This document shows, in pieces, positions 12,034-23,596 of a DNA stretch of 64,000 bases; the first letter of the stretch is position 1, and every line of letters begins with the position of its first letter. Location: NCBI RefSeq assembly GCF_001426185.1, contig NZ_LMRP01000002.1, positions 157 to 64,156 on the forward strand, read 5' to 3'. Source of the DNA: Rhodococcus sp. Leaf247 (GTDB lineage Bacteria; Actinomycetota; Actinomycetes; Mycobacteriales; Mycobacteriaceae). The notes under the pieces are model-generated. The model saw nothing but the letters and a program-made list of their open reading frames with translations, searched no databases and had not been told where the DNA came from. The position numbers and the translations under genes were made by a program.

Positions 12034-12407
12034 CCACGGTTCGATCGGACATATGGCGGTCGGGCACGATCGGGCTCGGACGAACTAGCAAGTCGACTCG
12101 GGTCGGCTCGAGTAGTCGTCAGCCGCGAAGGGCCATGATGGCCCCGCGTCTGTCGGGTGTCGGCGACTTCGTCGACTCGGTGACGTAACGCCGTCCGGGC
12201 GCTCCATCGTCGTGTCCACACTCTCACATGGGCTGCACAACAGGAAACGGCTCCGGTGACGTCGATCACCTGCAAGAACCGTCCCGCACGCAACAATTGT
12301 GTCCGTTACGCCCGGTAAGCCCTTGCTCGAAGTGGAACTTTATCAACACAATGCCGTGCGCTGCGTCGGGGGTGGTTCCGACGGAGACTCTACTACAAAA
12401 GGTCGTA
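12034..12407 (-). promoter_or_regulatory. Leader/promoter region of the atp operon
   Basis: A 374-bp gap without a credible gene separates the atpI-like gene from atpB, whereas most other gaps here are under 120 bp. It contains TGTCCACACTCTCACA at 12213-12228, which matches 8 of 10 fixed positions of the actinobacterial Crp/GlxR box TGTGA-N6-TCACA. It also has a short palindrome GGGCCAT-G-ATGGCCC at 12130-12144, an ACAATTGT palindrome at 12292-12299, and AT-rich patches near 12340-12350 that could hold a promoter reading toward atpB. No promoter can be fixed by eye. Confidence 0.45.
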
Positions 12408-12860
12408 CTACTCGACGTCCGAGTCGGGGTCTCCCGCGGGCGAATCGACGTACGGAACACGCTGACGGAAGATGCCGTACATCTCCGCGCCGAGCACGAT
12501 CACCAAGGCCGCGAGCACCACGATGCCCAGCGTCGGCCGGTTGTAGAAGTCCATTCCCCGGAGCAGTCCGAGCACGATGACGGCGATCAGCATCTTGACG
12601 ATCCAGCCGCCGAGAAGCACCGCGCCCACAGCGGTGGGCTGCAATTTCGCCGACAGCAGCACCGACACCGCGGTCGCCAGGATGAACAGACCACCCACGG
12701 CGGAACCGAGAAGCGCGCCCCACAGACCCTCCAGGCCTGCAGCCAGGACGGCGACGACCGACGCGACGACGGCGAGCGCGATCAACGCGATCACCCCGTA
12801 GCGGACGGCGGCGCGCAACGGTGCGGTCGAGGACGGAATCGGCGAGGGCGAGAAAGTCAC
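12408..12860 (-). CDS. AtpI-like membrane protein
   Basis: This 150-aa protein has four hydrophobic segments ('YGVIALIALAVVASVVAVLA', 'LGSAVGGLFILATAVSVLL', 'GGWIVKMLIAVIVLGLL', 'LGIVVLAALVIVLGAEMYGIF'). It sits where Rv1303 lies in M. tuberculosis, between wecA and atpB. AtpI-type proteins are thought to help c-ring assembly or Mg handling; this is inferred from position only. The GTG start lies 10 bp after the wecA stop, so it probably belongs to the upstream transcript. The acidic C-terminal tail 'DSPAGDPDSDVE' is unusual for AtpI. Confidence 0.75.
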   Translation of the reverse strand: MTFSPSPIPSSTAPLRAAVRYGVIALIALAVVASVVAVLAAGLEGLWGALLGSAVGGLFILATAVSVLLSAKLQPTAVGAVLLGGWIVKMLIAVIVLGLLRGMDFYNRPTLGIVVLAALVIVLGAEMYGIFRQRVPYVDSPAGDPDSDVE

Positions 12861-12870
12861 GGCGTGAAGG

Positions 12871-14049
12871 CTACCGGCGCCGCGGGTCGCGGATGGACGG
12901 CACGGCCGTGACGACCAAGGCGAAGACCAGCCCTCCGGCCAGCAGGAGAACCACGATGCGCCGGTCGATCAACGACGCGCCGACCGCTCCGAAGGCCAGC
13001 ACCCCGACCCACAAGTAGATGAGCAGGACGACTCGTCGGTGCGAGTGGCCGATCTGCAGCAGACGGTGGTGCAGGTGCATCTTGTCCGGGCTGAAAGGGC
13101 TGCGACCTGCGCGTGTGCGTCGGACGATGGCCAGGAGGAGGTCGAGGATCGGGATGAACGTGATGGCGCCGACCAGGAGCAACGGCGTCAGCAGACCGAG
13201 AAGATCGCGTGTTCCGTACGCGCTGAGACTGATCCGGCCCGACGCGCTGGTCGCGACGGTGGCCAGCATGAGTCCGATGACCATGGAACCCGAATCGCCC
13301 ATGAAGATCCGTGCCGGCTGGAAGTTGTGTGGCAGAAATCCCAGGCAGGCGCCGGCCAGTGCGGCGGCGATCATGGCCGGTGGGTACGCGCTCACGTCGC
13401 CGCCCTGCTCGTGCAGAAGACCGACGGAGAAGATGCAGATGGCCACGGCGGCGATCAGACCGACACCCGCGGCAAGGCCGTCGAGACCGTCGATGAAGTT
13501 CATCGCGTTGATCATCACCACGGCGATGAGCACCGTGACCAGACCTGCCTGGAGTTGGTCGAGGATCAGCGTCGACCCCTCGCCCCACGGTAGGTAGAGC
13601 AGGTACCAACTGACACCCATCAACACCAGCACACCCGCTGCGGTGACCTGGCCGGCGAACTTGGTCAGCGCGTCCAGTCCCCACCGATCGTCGACGATGC
13701 CGACGGCGACGATGATCGCGCCGGAGACCAGTGCCGCCTGCACGTCGGTGGTGAACTCGAAACCGCGAGTCAGCGCCGGCAGCTTCTGCGCGAAGAGCAG
13801 CGCGACCAGCAGACCGAGGTAGATACCGATGCCGCCGAGCCGCGGCGTCGGCGTCACGTGGACATCGCGTTCGCGTGGGATGGCGACGGCACCGAACTTC
13901 AGCGCGACGATGCGGACAGCGCCGGTGACAAGGAACGTGACGACGGCCGCCGTCAGCATCACCAGCAGCAGCTCACGGATGGGAACGCCGGCACCGCCGT
14001 CCGACTGCGCCAGCAGCGCACTCGTGTGCGCGGGCGCCGCCGTCAGCAC
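12871..14049 (-). CDS. wecA: Polyprenyl-P GlcNAc-1-P transferase WecA
   Basis: The 392-aa multi-span protein of the MraY/WecA family transfers GlcNAc-1-phosphate to decaprenyl phosphate, the first step of the linker that joins arabinogalactan to peptidoglycan. Hallmarks are 'TPRLGGIGIYLGLL', the Mg-binding 'VDDRWGLDALTKF', 'MNFIDGLDGLAAGVGL', 'ARIFMGDSGSMVIG' and the HxHHR motif in 'KMHLHHRLLQIGHS'. About eleven membrane helices are visible. It corresponds to Rv1302 (rfe) by position. The start at 14049 gives a short hydrophilic N terminus before the first helix ('LLLVMLTAAVVTFLVTGAV'). Confidence 0.93.
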   Translation of the reverse strand: MLTAAPAHTSALLAQSDGGAGVPIRELLLVMLTAAVVTFLVTGAVRIVALKFGAVAIPRERDVHVTPTPRLGGIGIYLGLLVALLFAQKLPALTRGFEFTTDVQAALVSGAIIVAVGIVDDRWGLDALTKFAGQVTAAGVLVLMGVSWYLLYLPWGEGSTLILDQLQAGLVTVLIAVVMINAMNFIDGLDGLAAGVGLIAAVAICIFSVGLLHEQGGDVSAYPPAMIAAALAGACLGFLPHNFQPARIFMGDSGSMVIGLMLATVATSASGRISLSAYGTRDLLGLLTPLLLVGAITFIPILDLLLAIVRRTRAGRSPFSPDKMHLHHRLLQIGHSHRRVVLLIYLWVGVLAFGAVGASLIDRRIVVLLLAGGLVFALVVTAVPSIRDPRRR

Positions 14050-14078
14050 GGACGGACCGCGGTCGACGCCGTCATGCG

Positions 14079-14750
14079 TCAGGCGCTTCCGGCGACGAGC
14101 GACTCCGCGGGAACGCCGAGAACCTCGGCGATCTCGGAGGTCGACACGGCGCCGACCCGGAGGATGCGAGGAGTGTCCCCGGTGAGGTCGACGATGGTCG
14201 ACGCGAGAGCGTGTTCGGCGGGGCCACCGTCGAGGTAGACCGCTGCCGATCCGCCCAACTGCGCCTGAGCGTCCGCTGCCGTGACCGCGGGGGGTCGACC
14301 GGAGATGTTCGCGCTCGACACTGCGAGGGGGCCGACGGTGCGCAGCAACTCCAGCGCGACCGGATGCAGGGGCATGCGCAACATGACGGTTCCGCGGGCG
14401 TCACCGAGGTCCCATGCCAGCGACGGCGCCTGATGCACGACGAGGCTCAATGCCCCGGGCCAGAACGCGCGAATGAGGTCGCGCGCGGCCTGCCGCACGC
14501 CCAGGACCAGCCCGTCGATGGTGTGCCACGACCCGACCAGAACCGGAACGGGCATGTCCCGACCTCGTCCCTTCGCCCGGAGCAGGTCGGTGACAGCACT
14601 GCTGTCGAAAGCGTCCGCAGCGAGGCCGTAGACGGTGTCGGTCGGCATCACGACCAGTCGGCCGGACGACAACGCGCGGTGCGCGGCATCGAGACCTGCC
14701 GCGCGAGAGGCGGAATCGGAGCAGTCGTAGACGGTGGACACCCGGCCCAT
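14079..14750 (-). CDS. L-threonylcarbamoyladenylate synthase (Sua5/YrdC)
   Basis: This 223-aa Sua5/YrdC/YwlC-family enzyme makes threonylcarbamoyl-AMP from threonine, bicarbonate and ATP for the t6A37 modification of ANN-decoding tRNAs. 'VVMPTDTVYGLAADAFD' and 'LAVSSANISGRPP' are the family motifs. It has only a short tail after the YrdC domain, not the full Sua5 domain. An ATG at 14750 or a GTG three codons later could start it. It lies between prmC and wecA, as Rv1301 does. Confidence 0.92.
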   Translation of the reverse strand: MGRVSTVYDCSDSASRAAGLDAAHRALSSGRLVVMPTDTVYGLAADAFDSSAVTDLLRAKGRGRDMPVPVLVGSWHTIDGLVLGVRQAARDLIRAFWPGALSLVVHQAPSLAWDLGDARGTVMLRMPLHPVALELLRTVGPLAVSSANISGRPPAVTAADAQAQLGGSAAVYLDGGPAEHALASTIVDLTGDTPRILRVGAVSTSEIAEVLGVPAESLVAGSA

Positions 14751-14812
14751 CTTGCCACTGAGCCTCTCCGACCACGGCGGGCCGGTGAGCGGTGTCGAAA
14801 CGTTCCGGTCGG

Positions 14813-15706
14813 TCAGGTTGCCCGGCGACGTCGACGAGCGACGACGAAGCGAGGACGATCCGCCAGATCACGGTGCTGCGAGACGTCGCCGAACACCGCG
14901 CGGCGCTCCATGAGATCGACGACCCGATCGCCGTGCGAGTCGTCGTGCTCGATGCCCACTCCCCCGTCGATCGAGAGCCATCGGGCGATGTTCGCGATCA
15001 TCGGCTCGATGACCGAGAGGCCGTCGGCTCCTCCGAACAGGGCGATGTGGGGATCGTGGTCGACGACCTCCGGATCCAGTGCCGCCCCGTCCGGTATGTA
15101 GGGCGGATTGGCGACGATCAGATCGACGGTGCCGTCGAGTTCCGTCAGCAGGGTCCGGTCCGTCACGTCGCCGTGGTGCAACGTGATCGGTGTGTCCCCG
15201 TCGGAGGCACGGAGATCGGCATTGCGCCGGGCCCATGCCAAGGCGTGCGGATCCTTCTCGACGGCGTGGACGACGGCGTCGGGGCGGGCATGCGCGATCG
15301 CCAGCGCCAACGCCCCGCTCCCCGTGCACAGATCCAGCACGACCGGCGGGTGCCGTCCGGCGGACTCGAGGAAGGCCAGCGCCCATGCGAGAAGCAGCTC
15401 GGTCTCGGGCCGCGGCACGAACACGCCGGGGCCGACCTCGACGTCGATCTCACCGAGCGGAGAGGTACCGATGATGTGCTGCAACGGGATTCGCTTCGCC
15501 CGTTGCGCGACGGTGGCGCGATAGGCCTCCGCGATCTCCGGCTCGACCAACGGCGTCAGACCGAGTCGACCGCGAGGAACCGACAGAAGATGCGACGCGA
15601 GAAGTTCCGCGTCCACTCGTGGACTGGGGACACCTGCCTCGGTCAGCACACGGGTTGCCTCGAGAATGGCCAGACGTAACGGAACGCGACTCACGTCCGT
15701 CAGCAT
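14813..15706 (-). CDS. prmC: Release factor glutamine methyltransferase PrmC
   Basis: The 297-aa enzyme methylates the glutamine of the GGQ motif in release factors, using S-adenosylmethionine. The N-terminal helical domain (about 1-90) binds the release factor. 'VVLDLCTGSGALALAIAHARP' is the SAM-binding motif I and 'LIVANPPYIPDG' the catalytic NPPY. The ATG at 15706 was chosen because it lies 10 bp after the prfA stop; the open frame extends further but runs through prfA in the wrong frame. Its substrate gene, prfA, is directly upstream, a conserved pairing. Confidence 0.94.
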   Translation of the reverse strand: MLTDVSRVPLRLAILEATRVLTEAGVPSPRVDAELLASHLLSVPRGRLGLTPLVEPEIAEAYRATVAQRAKRIPLQHIIGTSPLGEIDVEVGPGVFVPRPETELLLAWALAFLESAGRHPPVVLDLCTGSGALALAIAHARPDAVVHAVEKDPHALAWARRNADLRASDGDTPITLHHGDVTDRTLLTELDGTVDLIVANPPYIPDGAALDPEVVDHDPHIALFGGADGLSVIEPMIANIARWLSIDGGVGIEHDDSHGDRVVDLMERRAVFGDVSQHRDLADRPRFVVARRRRRAT

Positions 15707-15716
15707 CGCACCCGGG

Positions 15717-16796
15717 TCACTCGGCCTGGAGACGCGCCTGCCTGTCCGCGGCCGCGAGCGCGTCCAGCAGAGCGTCCATGTCGCCGTCCAGCACCGCGTC
15801 GAGGTTGTGCGACTTGAACCCGATGCGATGGTCCGTGATGCGGTTCTCGGGGAAGTTGTAGGTCCGGATGCGCTCGGAACGGTCCACCGTACGAACCTGA
15901 CTCGCACGCCCGGCCGCGGCTTCCTTGTCCGCCGCTTCCTCCGCCGCGGCCTGCAGCCGTGACGCGAGCACCTGCATCGCGCGCGCCTTGTTCTGCAGCT
16001 GCGAACGCTCGTTCTGGCAGGTGACGACGATGCCCGTCGGCAGATGGGTGATGCGGACGGCCGAGTCTGTCGTGTTGACGCCCTGGCCACCCTTGCCCGA
16101 GGACCGGTAGACGTCGATGCGCAGATCCGTCTCGTCGATCTGGACGGCTTCGACCTCGTCCTGCTCGGGGTAGATGAGGACACCCGCCGCAGAGGTGTGC
16201 ACGCGGCCCTGCGACTCGGTGACGGGAACGCGCTGCACGCGGTGGACACCGCCCTCGAACTTGAATCGCGACCACACCCCGTCGGCGGTGTCGGTGCGGG
16301 CCTTGATCGACAACGTCGCTTCCTTGTAGCCGCCCAGATCGGAGATGTTCGCGTCGAGGATCTCCACGCGCCACCCGTGTCGCTCGGCGTAGCGCACGTA
16401 CATACGCGCGAGATCCGCAGCGAACAACGCGGACTCTTCGCCGCCCTCCCCGGACTTGACCTCGAGCACGACGTCGTCGGCGTCGTGGGGGTCGCGAGGA
16501 GCCAACAGATCGGTGAGCGCAGTGTCCAGCTGCAGCACGGTCGCCTCGAGGGCAGGGATCTCGGCAGCGAAACTCGCATCGTCGGCGGCCAACTCACGGG
16601 CGGCCTCGAGATCGTCCCTGGCGGCGGCGAGTTTGGCGTGCACGCTCATGATCGGGGCGAGTTGCGCGAACCGCTTACCGGCGCGACGGGCGGCAGCGGG
16701 GTCGTCGTGAAGCGAGGGGTCGGACAGGTCGCGCTCGAGTCCGGCGTGCTCCGCCAGGATGTCGTCGATCGCGGACGGTGTCGCGGAGGCGGCCAC
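15717..16796 (-). CDS. prfA: Peptide chain release factor 1
   Basis: The 359-aa RF1 reads stop codons UAA and UAG. It has the PxT codon-recognition tripeptide ('[20 protein letters not shown]') and the peptidyl-hydrolysis motif GGQ ('[17 protein letters not shown]'). The GTG at 16796 is supported by AGGGAG seven bases upstream and gives the standard length; the frame stays open further but overlaps the rpmE region with atypical residues. It begins the prfA-prmC-Sua5-wecA-atpI run. Confidence 0.96.
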   Translation of the reverse strand: MAASATPSAIDDILAEHAGLERDLSDPSLHDDPAAARRAGKRFAQLAPIMSVHAKLAAARDDLEAARELAADDASFAAEIPALEATVLQLDTALTDLLAPRDPHDADDVVLEVKSGEGGEESALFAADLARMYVRYAERHGWRVEILDANISDLGGYKEATLSIKARTDTADGVWSRFKFEGGVHRVQRVPVTESQGRVHTSAAGVLIYPEQDEVEAVQIDETDLRIDVYRSSGKGGQGVNTTDSAVRITHLPTGIVVTCQNERSQLQNKARAMQVLASRLQAAAEEAADKEAAAGRASQVRTVDRSERIRTYNFPENRITDHRIGFKSHNLDAVLDGDMDALLDALAAADRQARLQAE

Positions 16797-16851
16797 GGTG
16801 TTCTCCCTGTCGAACCCTGAATGAAGCTGGCGAGAAATGGTGCGGAAACGA

Positions 16852-16891
16852 CCGACGCCCGCTCCGAGAAGAATCTCGGAACGGGCGTCGG
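16852..16891 (-). terminator. Strong hairpin downstream of rpmE
   Basis: The hairpin has a 10-bp outer arm (CCGACGCCCG/CGGGCGTCGG), one C/A mismatch, a 7-bp inner arm (TCCGAGA/TCTCGGA) and a four-base AGAA loop. It begins 9 bp after the rpmE stop codon. On the minus strand it is followed by TCGTTTCC, a short weak U-run. It is the most stable stem seen in the window and probably ends the rpmE transcript before prfA. Confidence 0.75.
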
Positions 16892-16899
16892 TGTGAGAG

Positions 16900-17133
16900 C
16901 TAGCTGTCTGCGTCGGCCTTCTTGCCGGCGCGCTTGCCGTAGCGAGCCTCGAAGCGTGCAACGCGGCCGCCCGTGTCGAGGATCTTCTGCTTGCCCGTGT
17001 AGAACGGGTGGCACTGCGAGCAGACCTCGACGTTGATGCGATCCGCCGAGTTGGTGCTGTGCGTCTCGAAAGTATGTCCGCAGCCACAGACGACGGTTGT
17101 CGCCGTGTACTCGGGGTGGATTCCTGCCTTCAT
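16900..17133 (-). CDS. rpmE: Ribosomal protein L31 (zinc-binding form)
   Basis: This 77-aa 50S protein is of the C+ type, with zinc ligands visible as CxC in '[13 protein letters not shown]' and CxxC in '[12 protein letters not shown]'. The presence of the cysteines means it is the zinc-replete form; a zinc-free paralogue, if any, is not in this window. The second ATG (17133) is preferred because GAAAGGG lies 6-7 bases before it. It sits alone between two hairpins, so it is probably its own transcription unit. Confidence 0.95.
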   Translation of the reverse strand: MKAGIHPEYTATTVVCGCGHTFETHSTNSADRINVEVCSQCHPFYTGKQKILDTGGRVARFEARYGKRAGKKADADS

Positions 17134-17244
17134 GGGTGTCCCTTTCATGGTCGCCGGGTCGCCTCGACTGTCGAGTGCGTGAACCGGAACCGGACTCGGC
17201 CGTTCAGTATGCCAGAGCCACTCTCTGCCCTGGTAATCGTCTCA

Positions 17245-17280
17245 ACGTCGGTGAGGAGGCTGCGTATTCCTCACCGACGT
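17245..17280 (-). terminator. Hairpin downstream of rho
   Basis: A perfect 13-bp inverted repeat (ACGTCGGTGAGGA at 17245-17257, its complement at 17268-17280) with a 10-nt loop starts 13 bp after the rho stop. There is no T-run after it, as is usual in high-GC actinobacteria. It likely ends or attenuates rho transcription before rpmE. Confidence 0.65.
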
Positions 17281-17293
17281 CGAGTGCTGTCCG

Positions 17294-19522
17294 TCAGTCG
17301 TTCGACGAACCGGGAGCGGTCTTCGAAACTTCCATCAGGAATTCGAGATTGTTCTTGCTCTTCTTGAGCCGGTCGACCAGAAGGTCGATCGCCTGGTGCG
17401 AATCCAGACCCGACAGCACGCGACGCAGCTTGTGCACCACGGCGGCCTCGTCGGGTGCCAGCAGCAACTCGTCGTGACGGGTGCTCGACGGGTTGATGTC
17501 GACGGCCGGGAACACGCGACGCTCGGCGATCTTGCGATCGAGCTTGAGCTCCGCGTTACCGGTGCCCTTGAACTCCTCGAAGATGACCGTGTCGCCGGTG
17601 GAGCCGGTCTCGACCATGGCGGTCGCGATGATCGTGAGCGATCCGCCGTGCTCGATGTTGCGGGCTGCACCCAGGAAACGCTTCGGCGGGTAGAGCGCGG
17701 TCGAGTCGACACCACCGGAGAGGATGCGGCCCGATGCCGGTGAGCTGTTGTTGTATGCACGACCCAGACGGGTGATCGAGTCCAGGAGCACGACGACGTC
17801 GCGGCCGTCCTCCACCAGACGCTTCGCCCGCTCGATGGCGAGTTCCGCCACCGAGGTGTGATCGCCCGGCGGGCGGTCGAACGTCGAGGCGATGACTTCG
17901 CCCTTGACGCTGCGCTGCATGTCCGTGACTTCCTCGGGACGCTCGTCCACGAGGATGACCATCAGGTAGCACTCCGGGTTGTTGATCGCGATCGCGTTGG
18001 CGATGCTCTGCAACACGCTGGTCTTACCGGCCTTGGGCGGGCTCACGATCAACGCGCGCTGGCCTTTGCCGATGGGCATGACCAGGTCGATGATGCGCGT
18101 GGTCAGGATGTTCTGTTCCGTCTCGAGGCGCAGTCGCTGGTTCGGGTACAGCGGTGTCAGCTTGTTGAACTCGGCGCGCTTACGCGTGCCGTCCGGCGCC
18201 GCACCGTTGACCGTGTCCAGCCGCACCAGCGGATTGAACTTCTGACGCGCACCGTTCTGCTCACCCTCGCGAGCGACCCGCACCGCACCGGTCAGCGCGT
18301 CACCGCGACGCAAACCGTTGCGACGCACCATGTTCATCGACACGTACACGTCGTTCGGTCCCGCGAGGTATCCCGAGGTCCGGACGAAGGCGTAGTTGTC
18401 CAGGACGTCGAGAATTCCGGCGACGGGCTGCAACACGTCGTCGTCACGAAGTTCGGGCTCGCGCTCGCGGTCGCGCTGGTTGCCGCCGCCGTCGGGGGCA
18501 CCGTCACGATCGCGTCCACGGCGACGCTCACGGAAGCGACGACCTCTGCGGCCGCGGCCCTCGCCGTCCTCGTCTCCCCGATTGTCGTCACGAGGTCCGT
18601 TGTCGCGCGGACCCTGGTTGCGGTCACCCTGGTTGCGATCGCGGTCGTTGCGATCATTGCCCTGGTTCCGGTCACCCTGGTTCCGGTCGTTGCGATCGTT
18701 GCCCTGGTTCCGGTCGCCCTGGTTCCGGTCGCCCTGGTTGCGGTCGCCCTGGTTGCGGTCGTTCTGATTGTTCTGGTTGCGACCCTGACGCTCGCGACGG
18801 GGACGCTCACCGTTCTGACGGTCACCCTGGGCACCGTCGTTCTGGCCGTTGTCGCCCTGGTTGCGGTCGCCCTGATTGCGGTCGGCCTGGTTGCGATCAC
18901 CCTGGTTGCGATCACCCTGGTTGCGATCACCCTGGTTGCGATCACCCTGGTCACGATCGGCCTGCTGGCGGACGTTCCGGTTGTCCGTCTCGGACGGCGC
19001 GTCGGCGACGGGAGCGGTAGCCGGCGCGTCGGAGGCGGCGGGTGCCGAGGCACCGTTCTCGGACGTGTCGGACGTCGACTCGGCGGCACCTGCGCGGCGG
19101 GTCGCTCCTCGGCGGCTACGCGTGCGGCGCGGCCCCTCCGAGTCGTCGGTGTCCTGGCGCGAGTCCGTCGACTCGGGCGACGAGGTCGGTGTCGAGTCGG
19201 CGGGCGCCTTCTCGGCGGGCGGGGCGGACTCGACGGCAGGTGTGCCGGAGTCGGTTCGTTCGGGGGCGGCAGATCGGCTCACCCGCGGCGCGCGCGACGG
19301 CGCCTCGGTGGCGGCAGCCGAGGCAGGGACCTGCTTCGACTGGATTGCGGCGACCAGGTCGCCCTTGCGCATACCGGAGACTCCCTTGATCCCGAGTTCG
19401 GAGGCGAGGCCCCTGAGTTCGGTCAACACCATCCCGGACAGTCCGGCGCCGCGACGCGCGGACGTGCGCGAACGGGTCTCGGATTGCGGTGCAGGCGCAG
19501 TAGTCATATCCGTATCGGTCAC
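17294..19522 (-). CDS. rho: Transcription termination factor Rho with repeat-rich insert
   Basis: Rho is a hexameric RNA-dependent ATPase that ends transcription. The 742-aa protein has an N-terminal Rho_N/SAP-like helical region (about 28-65), then roughly 290 residues of disordered Arg/Asp/Asn/Gln/Gly-rich sequence, then the OB-fold RNA-binding domain from about residue 364 ('[20 protein letters not shown]'). The ATPase domain has its P-loop 'SPPKAGKTS' at about 494-502 and the secondary-site loops '[15 protein letters not shown]'. The insert contains ten copies of the pentapeptide GDRNQ in two blocks. E. coli Rho is 419 aa and M. tuberculosis Rho about 600, so this one is long. The GTG at 19522 has AAAGGA five bases upstream; an ATG at 19507 is possible. 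It has its own promoter and a leader of about 250 nt. Confidence 0.96.
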   Translation of the reverse strand: MTDTDMTTAPAPQSETRSRTSARRGAGLSGMVLTELRGLASELGIKGVSGMRKGDLVAAIQSKQVPASAAATEAPSRAPRVSRSAAPERTDSGTPAVESAPPAEKAPADSTPTSSPESTDSRQDTDDSEGPRRTRSRRGATRRAGAAESTSDTSENGASAPAASDAPATAPVADAPSETDNRNVRQQADRDQGDRNQGDRNQGDRNQGDRNQADRNQGDRNQGDNGQNDGAQGDRQNGERPRRERQGRNQNNQNDRNQGDRNQGDRNQGDRNQGNDRNDRNQGDRNQGNDRNDRDRNQGDRNQGPRDNGPRDDNRGDEDGEGRGRRGRRFRERRRGRDRDGAPDGGGNQRDREREPELRDDDVLQPVAGILDVLDNYAFVRTSGYLAGPNDVYVSMNMVRRNGLRRGDALTGAVRVAREGEQNGARQKFNPLVRLDTVNGAAPDGTRKRAEFNKLTPLYPNQRLRLETEQNILTTRIIDLVMPIGKGQRALIVSPPKAGKTSVLQSIANAIAINNPECYLMVILVDERPEEVTDMQRSVKGEVIASTFDRPPGDHTSVAELAIERAKRLVEDGRDVVVLLDSITRLGRAYNNSSPASGRILSGGVDSTALYPPKRFLGAARNIEHGGSLTIIATAMVETGSTGDTVIFEEFKGTGNAELKLDRKIAERRVFPAVDINPSSTRHDELLLAPDEAAVVHKLRRVLSGLDSHQAIDLLVDRLKKSKNNLEFLMEVSKTAPGSSND
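18606..18970 (-). repeat. 15-bp tandem repeats inside rho (GDRNQ coding)
   Basis: Two blocks of 15-bp units encode the GDRNQ pentapeptide. Four identical copies of CCTGGTTGCGATCAC run head-to-tail at 18886-18945, with diverged copies on both sides and a second block at about 18606-18780 interrupted by NDRN units. Each unit is a multiple of three, so copy-number change would keep the frame and only change insert length. The blocks lie in the disordered segment before the RNA-binding domain. Confidence 0.9.
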
Positions 19523-19773
19523 GGAGGTCCTTTCCTTCCCTCGCGCGCCAGGTGCGCAGATCGAGGGTTCGTCCCGCAGTTCGACTCGCATGTCGAACTC
19601 GGATGCCGCGTACGTTCGCGTCGCACAGAAGAGCGAAGGCTGATCCAGGATGTGACATCACTGGTGACCGTGACACCGATCCGAGAGGAGTGCGGCGCCG
19701 TCGGAGCAGGAGGCCGGAAAGAAATGCCCTGGAGAAATCGGCGCTGACTGCGCACGATGTACGGACGCGAACC

Positions 19774-19802
19774 ACAATAGCCGTGATCACGGGTACGGGC
19801 AA
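19774..19802 (-). promoter_or_regulatory. rho: Candidate sigma-70-type promoter of rho
   Basis: On the minus strand TTGCCC (19802-19797) and TATTGT (19779-19774) are separated by exactly 17 bp, a good fit to a housekeeping promoter. Transcription would start near 19767, leaving a leader of about 245 nt before the rho GTG. A 7-bp inverted repeat (AGTTCGA 19578-19584, TCGAACT 19593-19599) lies in that leader. The promoter is read by eye only. Confidence 0.5.
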
Positions 19803-19813
19803 GAATCCGCGTG

Positions 19814-22174
<2,361 letters not shown>

Positions 22175-22178
<4 letters not shown>

Positions 22179-23596
22179 CGGTCTACCTCCAAGCTGAGCA
22201 GGTCGTCGAACGTTTCGCGGCGGAGCACGAGGCGTGCTTCGCCATCCCGCACGGCGACGACGGCCGGACGAGGCAAGAGGTTGTACCGCGAGGACATCGA
22301 GTAGCAGTACGCGCCGGTGGCACCGACAGCGAACAGGTCGCCGGGACCGAGGTCCTCGGGCTGCCACGTGTCGCGGATGACGATATCGCCGCTCTCGCAG
22401 TGCTTTCCGACGATTCGAGCCAGAACTGGGGAGGCTTCGGACGTACGCGAGGCAAGCAGTCCGACGTACTCGGCCTGGTACAGCGAGGTACGGATGTTGT
22501 CGCTCATACCGCCGTCGACGCTGATGTAGCGACGGGTGCGGTTCGAGTCGACCGTGACGTCCTTGACGGTGCCGACCTCGTACAGCGTGACCGTTCCGGG
22601 GCCGGCGATGGCGCGACCGGGCTCGACAGCCAGTGTCGGAGTGGCGATACCGGCAGCAGCGGACTCGGTCTCGACGATGTGGGTGAGCTTCGCGGCGAGC
22701 TGATCGACCGGCGGCGGATTGTCGCCCGTCACGTAGTGGATTCCCATGCCGCCACCGAGGTCGACCACCGTGATCTGCGACGTCTTCTCAGGTCCGAACT
22801 CCGCCTTGATGTCTCGGAGGAGACCGATCACGCGATGCGCCGCCAGCTCGAAACCGTCGACCTCGAAGATCTGGGAACCGATGTGCGAGTGCAGTCCGAC
22901 CAGTCGCAGATTGTCCGTCTCGAACACCCGTGCCACGGCGCGCAGTGCACTGCCGTCGGAGAGCGAGAAGCCGAACTTCTGGTCCTCGTGAGCGGTGGCG
23001 ATGAACTCGTGCGTGTGCGCCTCGACGCCGACGGTGATGCGGATCAACACGTCCTGCACGGTGCCTGCGGCGCCCGCGATCTCGTCGAGCCGGTCGATCT
23101 CGATCATGGAGTCGAGCACCACGTGCTCCACCCCGGCGCGAACTCCGGCGTCGAGCTCGGCACGGGACTTGTTGTTGCCGTGCATGGCAATTCGATCGGC
23201 CGGGAAACCTGCGTTCAGAGCGATCGCGAGCTCACCACCGGAACACACGTCGAGCGAGAGACCCTCGTCGGCGACCCACCGGGCGATCTCCCCGCACAGG
23301 AACGCTTTCGACGCGTAGTGCACGCGCTCGGGTGCACCGAAGGCCTCGGCCATCTCGCGGCACCGCGACCGGAAGTCGTCCTCGTCGATGACGAACAACG
23401 GGGTGCCGTACGTCTCGGCCAGCTCCGTCACCGACACTCCCGCGAGCGTCACCACACCGTCGTCACCACGAACAGCATTGCGAGGGAACACCTTCGGATG
23501 CAGGTCGGTCATACCGGCTGCGTTCGCGGGACGTTCGGGAGTTCCGGATCCGGTGGCCGGCTCCGCGTGACGCGGGCCGGCGGGATGCGCGCTCAC
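22175..23596 (-). CDS. lysA: Diaminopimelate decarboxylase
   Basis: The 473-aa PLP enzyme (fold type III) converts meso-diaminopimelate to lysine. The PLP lysine is in '[17 protein letters not shown]', and '[11 protein letters not shown]', '[12 protein letters not shown]' and 'CESGD' are the barrel and active-site motifs. The GTG at 23596 overlaps the argS stop (GTGA). The first 35 residues before the conserved region are Pro/Ala-rich and may be partly untranslated. It competes with peptidoglycan synthesis for diaminopimelate, consistent with its place beside hom. Confidence 0.95.

Noticed and set aside
16797..17087. N-terminal extension of prfA reaching 17087
   Set aside because: The extension reads through rpmE in the wrong frame. 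The GTG at 16796 with AGGGAG gives the family length.
18606..18970. CRISPR-like repeats
   Set aside because: The repeats are contiguous in-frame 15-bp coding units with no spacers, so they are protein repeats in Rho.
17858..19747. A long plus-strand frame antisense to rho that looks like a Val/Ala/Leu-rich membrane protein
   Set aside because: Its repeats are the antisense reading of the GDRNQ-coding DNA. Rho on the other strand is certain, and there is no start region or family likeness.
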